From Zeus faber (lineage: Eukaryota; Chordata; Actinopteri; Zeiformes; Zeidae): DNA of 64,000 nt. Below are positions 24,851-64,000 of the stretch, piece by piece; positions within the stretch are counted from its first letter, which is position 1, and each line of letters begins with the position of its first letter. The notes under the pieces are model-generated. The model saw nothing but the letters and a program-made list of their open reading frames with translations. It was not told the origin of the DNA and did no database searches. Position numbers and translations under genes: made by a program. The stretch is taken from the NCBI GenBank assembly GCA_960531495.1, contig OY482864.1:6367157-6431156 (forward strand), in the 5' to 3' direction.

Positions 24851-25855
24851 TCCGCACGTCGGGTTTTGTTTTTTTTTTGTTTTTTTTCCTCTCTCCCCCC
24901 TGTCTGGAGATGCTCTCAGTCAAGACGGATCTGCGTCTTTTCCGCCCGCGTCTTTGCAGTCTCCCTCTTTCTCCAACCCAATTTCTCCCCCCTCCCCTCC
25001 CTCCCTCTCTCCATCCTCATTTCTTGTCGCTGTCAGGACGCATTAGGACTCTGCTAACGAGTGACTGGAATTAGACGCCAGGTGTGGTTAATGGTGTATG
25101 AGGCCGGGGAGTTTTGGGTAAAACTCTCGCATTGTTCCTTACTTTGCTGAACAACAGGTGCGGATCTTAGACGCTGGGCACGGAAAAGTATATTAAGCTT
25201 CAGCTTCATTTATTCGCGCGATGTGGGCCTGGGTGGGGTGGGGTGCAATGCATTGCAAATATGATTGATTATCTTTTTATACATATGAAGCTGGTATTTG
25301 ATGTCAGTGTTATGTGGAATTCAAAAATATTGTTTGTATGTATTATTGTATAATTTAGAGTGTTTTGCGTTGACAATATATTAACACACTAGTTTTTATA
25401 TGTCGGTACGAAGCGCGAGGAAATAATGTGCGTTATTGTCTACAAGTGTTCACCACGTCCACCGCTTGTCTCATCTGGTGCGAGATGGATCACTGTGGCG
25501 GATTTCCATCGGCTTGTGCCGAAATGTACGCCCGCCGACAGGGCTTAATGATATGGAAATTGAAGCCCGGAGTTCTTGAGACGCAGTCATGAGTTCTCTT
25601 CTCAAGGCAATCAATTAGATCGGAGCTCCCGGGGCTGATGGGCTGTGATCTGTTATCGTCCCTGTGGCCTGGCCCCTCGCAGACGGGCTAAATAGGTGGT
25701 CTCCCTCCACTGGAGGTGGAAATGAATCTGGCCTCAGAATCGCTGTCCTCACGGCTGTCTGCCCGTCTACCTGTCTAAGCCATCTCACTTTGATTCGATG
25801 CGGTGTACCTGAGGAGGCAATGCGTGTGCGGTATTGTGTGCGCGCGCGGGCGTGC

Positions 25856-25856
<1 letters not shown>

Positions 25857-25890
<34 letters not shown>
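25857..25890. repeat. (GT)n with GC-rich lead
   Basis: GCGCGCGCGGGCGTGCGCGT followed by about 15 GT units, alternating purine-pyrimidine throughout. Confidence 0.9.
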
Positions 25891-26029
25891 GAAATGAAAC
25901 TTTCCCTCTCCCTTCAACCACCGGACAACAGACAGCGAAACGGTGTAGACTCGATGGCAAAACCTGCTCGGTGCGAAAACGTGTGTGTATGTGGGGGCGG
26001 GGTGGCGTTCTCCACGTCCCCTTCTCTGT

Positions 26030-26310
26030 TCTCACCGTGTAACTCCCAGCCGCCCCGGGAGCCGGGGCTTGTCTCGTCCACTTTGCTGGATCGTCGCATC
26101 GGCCCCGTCGGTGGCCGCTGGCTCCCTCGTCTCGGACACCGGCGGCAGCCCGCCTTGGGCGAACCCCGTTTCGTCCTCGAGAAGCGACACCGCGCCAGGT
26201 GGGAGGATTACCAGGGTCGGGTGGACTTGTCGGGCTGTCCCCTTGGAAAGCGATGCCCGTGAGCGTCCTGTTTGGTGGCCGCGATTCGAGATCTGAGACG
26301 GAGACGGATT
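26030..26310. other. CpG-rich patch in the gene-poor half
   Basis: GC-rich with many CpG (for example GGATCGTCGCATCGGCCCCG, CTCGTCTCGGACACCGGCGG). Open frames up to 245 codons cross it on the minus strand, but they overlap in two frames and show no domain, so composition is the likelier cause. Confidence 0.4.
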
Positions 26311-27519
26311 CCATTTTCCCGCCCTTGGGAAAGGAAGTGTGATTTCCAAACAGGGGGAGAGCGGCATCTCTAGAACCCGATGGAGCCACGCGAGCCTCAA
26401 CAAACCTTCGTTCGTCACAATTTTCTCTTGTGAGTTTTCTATGGCAACATATAAGGGACACCTCCAGCAAACTCCACATCTTGCTTCCCACAAAGGGGGA
26501 TGTGATGACCATGACAGCTCAAGTTTTGCCTTTTCCAATGCCCAAACCTCACCACAGTACCCGTGCTGTTACCCAGCGTACTGTACCAGCCAGGCCCCGC
26601 GGGTGGAGCCAAGCGACACCGCAGGCCGTTCAGCACAATGGTCCCTAAAATTTCCCACACAAGTCAGTCCTAAAAAAAGAAAAAAGATAAAAAATAGTCA
26701 GTCTTCATATCTAATGTTGTAATATCTTCCACTCTCTACATTTCTCAAAATAACGACCAAAATACCAACAAAACCAAATTAGCTTGTAGTTCCTCCATCG
26801 TAAGGATGGGAATTGCCGTGCCGTGCGAGAACAGACTTCATTTCATTAACTCTTCAAATTAGACTAAATAAATAAAACACACATTCAGATGCCATTATAA
26901 TCATAACATTTTTTTTTTTAATGACCTGATAATCGTTCGGCTTTCGTCCCAGACTCCCAACTCCCGATTCCCTTCCCGCCCACCCGCTTCAATGTTTGGA
27001 ACACCAATTTATATAAATTATTATTATAATTACTATATTTCCTACTTTCTCTGACTCCTCCTTCCTTCACGGCTCTGTTGTGCGGTGAAGAAAGACGTGA
27101 GATGAGCTTTCCAAAAAGAATGTTTCAACGGTGTCATGAAAAAACATTTAACGATACGATAAAGTTGGTACTGGAGTCCCATGCCCCCCCCCCAAAATTC
27201 TGGTCTTTTAACTGAAGCTATCTGCGAATTAAACACCGATGGATTTTCGGAAGGGGCCAAATTGCGGCGACGAATAACAGCGCGGGCTCTGGAGCGCTGC
27301 AAGCTCTAAGTGACTCGCTGGACGGCGTCTCCATGGGGAGCTGATTGGAGTGGATTGGACGGGCTCCAGAATCTTGTCGTCGGGCAGATTGGTCCCCCGG
27401 TTAGCACCTGCAGCTCTCCAACCCCCCACACCCCCACCTTTTAACGGCTCCCATTCAGGGTAAAGAAATAAATGAATCAAAAGGATGGAATGGGTGTTTG
27501 CCTCCCTGTGCCACCCGAT

Positions 27520-27553
27520 TGCTCTCTCTCTCTCTCCCTCCCTCCCTCCCTCC

Positions 27554-27584
<31 letters not shown>

Positions 27585-27585
27585 A
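27520..27585. repeat. (CT)n/(CCCT)n polypyrimidine tract
   Basis: CT and CCCT units; a purine-rich counterpart (GAGAG/GGGGA) lies at 27,797-27,850. Confidence 0.9.
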
Positions 27586-28169
27586 GGTATGCATCACTCC
27601 TCTCAGCCGCTTACCCCCCCCCCCCGTCTCCGTCACTCAACAATCCTCTGCCCACTCGAGCAGCTGTCGAGGTGAAGCAGTTTTACACGGGGAGGCTCCA
27701 ATGCCCTTGTCCAATTTCACTTTGGAGTGAAGCTGGGCTGAACATGCCAATCCTGATATTACCAAACAAATTAAATCATGCGGGCCGGCGCTGGGGGGAA
27801 AGAGAGAGACCGAGAGGGAGAGAAGGGGGGGAGGGGGGATGGATGGAGGGGGTGGCGCGGTGTGAGATGTTGCCGAGCACCCCCTCCCGCCTGGTCCTGT
27901 TAAGTGGTGGAGGATCTGTAGGTGGTGGGCGGCGAGCATTTCCAGCAGAAGGATGGAGATTCGGCGGCCTCTCTTCTAATCGGTCGCGGCTCTTCGGATC
28001 GCTCACACAACGCAGCCGCCGCCCACCGCTGTGTGTGTGTATTATTTCCAGCTCGGCGGGAATCACTGAACGCTCCTTGGATGAGGTTGGAGACGGTGTA
28101 AATCTCATTAAAAGGGGCTTCTCCGCCATGCTAAAGGTTAATGGGAGCGTAATTGAATAAGATGTTTCT

Positions 28170-28688
28170 TTGAGGAAGCGCCTCCAAGACCAAAATAAAA
28201 GACTTTTTTCCACAATAAACAGGACGTCCCTCTCTGCAGCGGGCCAGAGAAATCTAAAATTTCGATTGTTCAGAGTTTTATTTGCTCATGAGTTCGTTTA
28301 TCGTGCATGTACCGCGTTGTTCCGTGTGCACGGGCTGCCTGAATCTCCCCCCACCCCCAACGAGTGGTAATTTCTCACGGGGACCAAGCTTTGTTTGGTG
28401 AGAATTTTTGGAAAAAGGCCTCCGTCCAAATGTCTCTGAGGCTGAACCCCAAATCTAGATATGCGTTTTAAAACATCAGCTTGGAAGGTTGGATTCCGTT
28501 AGGGGCTGTGTCAGCCGATGTCAGCCGCATGGATATCTCCTTTATTTTTTTTGTTTTTGCAATACAAATCCATAATTCGTCGGGCAGAGCAGATGGAGAG
28601 TTTCCACTGCTCCGTTCTGCCAAGAATAACCCCCCCTGATAACAGTCAGCAAGTTCCCAGATACAAGGCGGTATTCTCCAAACGCCTG

Positions 28689-28690
<2 letters not shown>
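28170..28690. other. Intergenic, no recognised feature
   Basis: Nothing supported on either strand. Confidence 0.5.

Positions 28691-28694
<4 letters not shown>

Positions 28695-28735
<41 letters not shown>
28695..28735. repeat. (TA)n(CA)n microsatellite flanking the Tc1 element
   Basis: About 13 TA units then eight CA units, abutting the left TIR. The right flank of the element is also a TA run (30340-30361), so the transposon entered a TA array. Confidence 0.95.
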
Positions 28736-28737
<2 letters not shown>

Positions 28738-30339
28738 GTGGGGCAAAAAAGTATTTAGTCAGCCACCAATTGTGCAAGTTCTCCCACTTAAAAAGATGTG
28801 AGAGGCCTGTTATTTTCATCATAGGTACACTTCGACTATGAGAGACAAAATGAGAAAAAAAAAAAAATCCAGAAAATCACATTGTCTGATTTTTAAAGAA
28901 TTTATTTGCAAATTATGGTGGAAAATAAGTATTTGGTCAATAACAAAAGTTCATCTCAATACTTTGTTATATACCCTTTGTTTGCAATGACAGAGGTCAA
29001 ACGTTTTCTGTAAGTCTTCACAAGGTTTTCACACACTGTTGCTGGTATTTTGGCCCATTCCTCCATGCAGATCTCCTCTAGAGCAGTGATGTTTTGGGGC
29101 TGTCGCTGGGCAACACGGACTGTCAACTCCCTCCAAAGATTTTCTATGGGGTTGAGATCTGGAGACTGGCTAGGCCACTCCAGGACCTTGAAATGCTTCT
29201 TACGAAGCCACTCCTTCGTTGCCTGGACGGTGTGTTTGGGATCATTGTCATGCTGAAAGACCCAGCCACGTTTCATCTTCACTGCCCTGATGGAAGGAGG
29301 TTTTCACTCAAAATCTCACGATACATGGCCCCATTCATTCTTTCCTTTACACGGATCAGTCGTCCTGGTCCCTTTGCAGAAAAACAGCCCCAAAGCATGA
29401 TGTTTCCACCCCCATGCTTCACAGTAGGTATGGTGTTCTTTGGATGCAACTCGGCTTTCTTTCTCCTCCAAACACAACAAGTTGAGTTTTTACCAAAAAG
29501 TTCTATTTTGGTTTCATCTGACCATATGACATTCTCCCAATCCTCTTCTGGATCATCCAAATGCTCTGTAGCAAACTTCAGACGGGCCTGGACATGTACT
29601 GGCTTAAGCAGGGGGACACGTCTGGCACTGCAGGATTTGAGTCCCTGGCGGCGTAGTGTGTTACTGATGGTAGCCTTTGTTACTTTGGTCCCAGCTCTCT
29701 GCAGGTCATTCACTAGGTCCCCCCGTGTGGTTCTGGGATGTTTGCTCACCGTCTTGTGATCATTTTGACCCCACGGGGTGAGATCTTGCGTGGAGCCCCA
29801 GATGGAGGGAGATTATCAGTGGTCTTGTATGTCTTCCATTTTCTAATAATTGCTCTCACAGTTGATTTCTTCACAACAAGCTGCTTACCTATTGCAGATT
29901 CAGTCTTCCCAGCCTGGTGCAGGTCTACAATTTTGTTTCTGGTGTCCTTTGACAGCTCTTTGGTCTTGGCCATAGTGGAGTTTGGAGTGTGACTGTTTGA
30001 GGTTGTGGACAGGTGTCTTTTATACTGATAACGAGTTCAAACAGGTGCCATTAATACAGGTAAGGAGTGGAGGACAGAGGAGCCTCTTAAAGAAAAAGTT
30101 ACAGGTCTGTGAAAGCCAGAAATCTTGCTTGTTTGTAGGTGACTAAATACTTATTTTACCGAGGAATTTACCAATAAATTAATTAAAAATCCTACAATGT
30201 GATTTCCTGGATTATTTCCCTCCATTCTGTCTCTCATAGTCGAAGTGTACCGATGATGAAAATTACAGGCCTCTCTCATCTTTTTAAGTGGGAGAACTTG
30301 CACAATTGGTGGCTGACTAAATACTTTTTTGCCCCACTG
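28736..30339 (-). mobile_element. Tc1-like DNA transposon, complete ends, broken transposase
   Basis: The termini are near-identical inverted repeats of about 115 bp starting CAGTGGGGCAAAAAAGTATT. A TA follows the right end (30340-30341); on the left the TA has been lost in a CA run. The 1.6-kb length is typical for fish Tc1 elements. The transposase lies on the minus strand in three frames. The terminal repeats differ at only a few positions, which implies a fairly recent insertion. Confidence 0.95.
28956..29973 (-). pseudogene. Tc1-like transposase, DD34E, two frameshifts
   Basis: The cut-and-paste transposase is spread over three minus-strand frames: 29746-29973 (N-terminal helix-turn-helix, start [20 protein letters not shown]), 29279-29749 (second DNA-binding part and first catalytic Asp in [11 protein letters not shown]), and 28956-29282 (second Asp in QHDNDPKHT, Glu in NPIENLW). 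Spacing between the last two is 34 residues, the DD34E pattern of Tc1. The pieces total about 339 residues, the full family length. Breaks fall near 29,748 and 29,281, so this copy is inactive. Confidence 0.95.
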
Positions 30340-30495
30340 TATATATATATATATATATATACACAGACTTGTTGATCCAAGTTTGTGTGTCTCCTCAAAT
30401 ACTTTGGGTGAACCTGTGAATCCAATATGAAATGATAAGACAGTTTCTCAAACGTTCTCTCTGCCATATTTGAAGAATAACAAGAAAAAGACAAA

Positions 30496-30632
30496 AAAAC
30501 GCCACAAACATCTAGAACTGTTCTTATCATTATGGCCTACTAATAGGACGCAATGGGAAGCAAGGGATGCACAATTCGCAAACAATTTGTCCATAACGAA
30601 CAAGGAGTCAGGAGTGACTCCGGCAGAAATTG
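30496..30632 (+). repeat. Dispersed repeat family X, copy 3
   Basis: AACGCCACAAAC, then TCATTATGGCCTACTAATAG, GCAATGGGAAGCAAGG, and GGAGTGACTCCGGCAG, in the order of copy 2. Confidence 0.75.
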
Positions 30633-30639
30633 CATAATA

Positions 30640-31335
30640 TTTCTATTATTCATTTTTCAAGTGGAATTTGAAAAATATAAAGTGTCACAGTGGTTGATAA
30701 ACCCTGCTCTCATGCACCCGTGCACCTGATTTGACATCGTCCCGATGTGCCCAATGATAAGATTCTGAGTCCAACTGTGTCGAGTCCAACTGTGCTCTAT
30801 ATAACTTCTATTCACAGCGAACAAATACAATATTACAATCAAAACATTTATATCGAGTTGCAACCCAACAGCATTAGCAGTCCCAACAAATCCTTTGTCT
30901 GCGAGATACAAAATTTGCACCTGGGAATACACACCAACCCATAATCTTGGTTTGATTAATGCCGCTTGTATAAAGAAAAAAAAAAAGATTAATTAAAAGA
31001 AAAAAGAAAGATGGCCCCCACAGCCAGGCCCTGTGGTCCCCAACACACAATACAGTTGGAATTACACGCCGCTAATGCACTGCAAGGGAGAAGTCACTCG
31101 CCGCCTGGACTGAGGCCAAATTTGACCTTGAGCAAATTGCAATAAAATATTGTTGTTCGCTGTTGGGTTTATGAATTTGTCTGTCATGATGAATTATGAA
31201 TGTGCATGAATGACCTTTTTTTTAATTTTTTCATCCATTCGTTCCCATATTGTCACAGGACGTCATGAAAGCATCAGGAAAGAAATGCAGAAAGTGGGCG
31301 AGTCGTTCGTTTTTTGTGAGTTGACCTTTGACCCC
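30640..31335. other. Intergenic, no gene
   Basis: AT-rich, one A run (30,978-30,987). Nothing recognised. Confidence 0.5.
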
Positions 31336-31337
31336 CC

Positions 31338-31354
31338 CCACACACACAGACACA

Positions 31355-31399
<45 letters not shown>

Positions 31400-31403
31400 A
31401 GAC
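31338..31403. repeat. (CA)n microsatellite
   Basis: CA units with CAGA interruptions. Confidence 0.95.
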
Positions 31404-31748
31404 ACGATGGTAATATGATCATTGAAGAAGTATGATTTCAACACCTATCCCCGACGGATTCCCCAGCCGGTTTGGCGAGTCCCTCGGAGATCTCAACTCG
31501 AGATCCACCCCGCCAACACACACAGACGCACGATCGCATGCGCATGCACACGCACACAGACACACACATCGCTCTCGACAGAATCACATCAATCGCCTCC
31601 ACAGGGAAAGAGGGAGAGAGCAGAGGAAGCCATCGACAGAACAAGAGAAAGAGAGGCTGAGGTGGAGAAAAAAAAACGAGAGAGGAGGCTGGGGTTGTGG
31701 GGCTTGGGGGGGGGTTTGCAGATGCCATCGCTTTCACTCTGTGCGGGG

Positions 31749-31955
31749 AGGAGAGAGAGAGAGAGAGAGAAAGAAAGAGATGAATGGAGAAAAGAATTAA
31801 GAAGGTGGTGAAGGAAGTGGGAGGGGCGCCGTTTCCCGTGACCCGGTGATATCAGACAGCAGGCATAAGCCGGGACCGACGCTTCAGAGACGGAGGGATG
31901 GGTGAGAAAGACAGAGAGAGAGAGAGAGAGAGAAAGAGAGAGCGAGAGAGAGAGA
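31749..31955. repeat. Two (GA)n tracts
   Basis: GA runs at 31749-31783 and 31911-31955; a CT run at 31994-32012 is their potential pairing partner, 40 bp from the second. Confidence 0.85.
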
Positions 31956-32088
31956 ATGCCTTTCACTTCACTGCTGTCGATTCCATACCTCATCTCTCTC
32001 TCTCTCTCTCTCAAATTGGAACCGACCCCGTGGCGTGAAAACAGACGCCTCCCAATGCAATTGTTCAAAGACCCTCGACAGCTCAAAA

Positions 32089-32125
32089 CCCCCCCACCAC
32101 CACCACCACCACCACCACCACCACC
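32089..32125. repeat. (CAC)n trinucleotide repeat
   Basis: About 12 CAC/ACC units; long Pro and Gly runs in overlapping open frames are due to this. Confidence 0.9.
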
Positions 32126-32399
32126 CACCCTACACCGAGCTACTCGGCTGTAGCTGAGAGACTTGAGGGCGGGGGTGGAAATTGTACCTTCCCAGATCAT
32201 AGAAAAAAATATCGCTTCACAGTGCGCGTTACGGACGTCGGCACTCCGGAAACCCCTGTAGCGTCGTGGACTGACTTTGAAAACGGCCGCGTCCACATCA
32301 CGGCTTCCCTCCTCGTGAATTCACAGCAGGTAGGCGAGCTCGTTGAATAACAACCCAAGGGCACTTTTCTGTACCCTGGTGGTGGGTTCTTGGTCCCCC

Positions 32400-33115
32400 C
32401 CCCCCCCCCCCACTGTAGGTGATGCAGTGGAGTCGGGATAAAAGCGGTTGCTCAATTGGTTGGAACCCAATACTTACACAGGGCGTGAAGCAAATTTCAC
32501 CAAAATTTAACACAGATGATCAACAATCCCTCTCTCGATCAATAAAGTATTGCAGGTAGTAGTAAAGGGGACTATTATATATTTGGTAGGTAAGTAATAG
32601 GTAGAAATAGGGAAGGTCGTGAACTCATTGATTCTATAAATTATTAGACAAGCTTCCTAAAGGTCAGAAAAAGCAAGGTAAGGTGATTTATTCCAAGCTA
32701 CTCAACCCCCCCAATCTACAACAAGCATTTAAACCATCTGGTAAGTATAAGGGTAAGTATCAGGTTCCGCAATAGTTTCAGGGTTTCATAACATCAGAAA
32801 TTAAATATATGGATGAATACAATCTGATAAAATGTTTATTTTTGAAATTAAGACAATTGTAAGACTACTGAAAGACTAACAAGGCGCAATATTTGTAGTA
32901 TTTGACATTTTTAAGGATCAGAATGAGCAGAGGATGGCGGGAGTGATGCGGTGTGTGCATGGCAGGATTTGAAATGAGTGATTAATGAGACGTCAGCTCC
33001 CTTTGTGACCCTGACCTGTCAAACGTTTAGGCCTCAAAGACCCCAGACTCCTGAGGGCTGGGGGGGCGGGGCTTAGAGGCCAACCTGATTACACCCCAAT
33101 CAAACGGCAAACAAG
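32400..33115. other. Intergenic spacer 3' of TRRAP
   Basis: Starts with a C run (32,397-32,411), otherwise AT-rich without recognised features. Confidence 0.5.
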
Positions 33116-33630
33116 GCAATTTCTGCACTTTCCTAGAAAGAATTTTATTTAAAAAATAAAAAAAAAAAGCTTATTTTACAGAGAAAATTAAATTAAGAAT
33201 TATAACATTAAAGAATAAAAAAACAACTCCTCAAAGCTGCTCATGCATATTGACATCACACAGGCAGTGTTCACATCCTATCGAGTAATCAGTTTTTTTT
33301 TTTTTGTACAGGAGAACATCAATCTGCACTGTGTTCGAACACAGAAAAAACGGGAGTTCAACGTTTATTCAGTTCAAATATAGATTCCTATTCAAGGGTA
33401 AAATATGAAACAGGAATGATCAATTTGAGGCTGAAAAAAAACAAACTAACAAAAGCTCATGGAGCAAAATAACAAGTTGTCTCTGTAAAGCAATTACCAA
33501 AGGCTGATTTAGAAATGGCAAAAGAGAGAAAAAAAAAAAAGTTTACAACTTGAGGGATTTTTCTCGCTAACAAAGGGAATAAATGATGATGGCTAAAATT
33601 GTTCCACTCTTAGGGTGCAGATTGAACAAA

Positions 33631-33674
33631 AAATAATAATAATAATAATAAAAAAAAAAAAAAAAAAAAAAAAG
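33631..33674. repeat. (AAT)n and poly(A) tract in the TRRAP 3' UTR
   Basis: Five AAT units then about 26 A; poly(U) in the transcript. Confidence 0.9.
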
Positions 33675-33883
33675 ATAAGCATTGGTACCTGTCTGTTATA
33701 AAAATAAATACGTTGTCCTTCGAGAAGACACGAGCAGTTTCCATATAAAAAACCTCTTGAATACATCCTTTACTTCGTCCAATGAGGAGCAGTAGAGACA
33801 CTTGTAAGCATTTGGCTCGATTCATTTACAGTTTGAAAGCCATGTCAAACCCCTTCATCAAATGAAGTGATAGGTTTCAGTTA

Positions 33884-33884
<1 letters not shown>

Positions 33885-33926
<42 letters not shown>
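33885..33926. repeat. (GT)n in the TRRAP 3' UTR
   Basis: About 21 units, CA in the transcript. Confidence 0.95.
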
Positions 33927-33927
<1 letters not shown>

Positions 33928-34067
33928 TTTACAAATCGCCCATAGTATCAAAATGAACTAAAATCACAAAACACATTTCCGTCCCTCATGTCTTCCATCG
34001 CAGGAACCGTTTAGTGGTCTTTGCACCTCCATTGTCCCTTCCCTCCTGCAGTCAGCGCGGCCGCTCC

Positions 34068-63787
<29,720 letters not shown>

Positions 63788-64000
63788 CTGTGGGGAGAGC
63801 GGGCAAGAGGCCAGGAATGTGACATTCGGGACAAACGGCGAAAGTCGATTCAGTAGGTAAGGTATGGCAGGTACTACGGACGGAGTCGGAAGAAGGACAC
63901 GTCTTCCAACCTCGGCACTGGAGACTGGACAAGATGAAGGCACGAGGCAACACGGCTCAGAAACTACATACAGAGAGTTTAAACTTTGGCTGAGAACATT

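Larger units (their letters stand above)
33120..34067 (-). other. trrap: Probable TRRAP 3' UTR with candidate poly(A) signals
   Basis: AT-rich, non-coding sequence follows the TRRAP stop. On the minus strand AATAAA occurs at 33364-33369 and again at 33144-33149, so cleavage near 33,345 or 33,125 is possible. The segment contains a GT array (33885-33926, CA in the mRNA), an (AAT)n/poly(A) tract (33631-33674) and a 14-nt T run near 33,291. UTR extent is inferred from position and signals only. Confidence 0.5.

Noticed and set aside
25775-26538. Minus-strand open frames of 245 and 168 codons
   Set aside because: They overlap in different frames over GC-rich and CA-repeat DNA, have no domains, and no supporting splice or start context.
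27498-28213. Open frames of 220 codons (plus) and 145 codons (minus)
   Set aside because: They are driven by CT/GGGA-rich low-complexity DNA; both strands are open at once, and composition explains them.

Overview
The window is vertebrate nuclear DNA, almost certainly from a teleost fish. It contains a TRRAP gene with about 90% or more identity to vertebrate TRRAP as I know it, split by compact introns with canonical GT-AG sites. It is also full of fish-type Tc1/mariner, hAT, PIF/Harbinger-like and tRNA-derived SINE copies, and has an exceptional load of long (CA/GT)n, (CT/GA)n and homopolymer tracts. Such microsatellite density is known from gadiform fishes among others, but the sequence alone does not fix the species.

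Right half (about 33.1-64 kb), minus strand: the last 15 coding exons of TRRAP, the giant catalytically dead PI3K-like scaffold of the SAGA and TIP60/NuA4 acetyltransferase complexes. The exons join in phase into 2,799 bp (932 residues plus TGA). They cover the distal FAT helical repeats, a variable linker, the pseudokinase domain and the FATC tail. The gene enters the window from the right, so its first roughly three quarters lie beyond base 64,000. The last exon ends at 34,068, followed by a probable 3' UTR down to about 33,120. The introns carry two Tc1/hAT-type insertions each with clear termini, a pogo/Tigger-like MITE, a large foldback element, a SINE-like copy and five CA/GT arrays over 70 bp.

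Left half (1-33 kb): no protein-coding gene that I can support. It holds a Harbinger-like nonautonomous element (15-1097), perfect palindromes near 1.5-1.7 kb, a left-truncated Tc1 relic (15.5-16.3 kb), SINE copies (19.0 and 21.5 kb), a tandem repeat of unknown family (20.7-21.1 kb), a nearly complete but frameshifted Tc1 element (28.7-30.3 kb) and many microsatellites. Between them are unique, homeodomain-site-rich stretches and one CpG-rich patch (26.0-26.3 kb) that look like candidate regulatory DNA.

The most notable unexplained signal is a pair of diverged but clearly homologous roughly 290-bp segments in inverted orientation at 2.30-2.59 kb and 17.83-18.16 kb. They do not look like a standard transposon end. 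A second dispersed family (13.6, 23.8 and 30.6 kb) is also unassigned. Inside TRRAP, very long GU repeats sit 12 and 49 nt downstream of two 5' splice sites, one of which is weak; this is the most testable functional observation.
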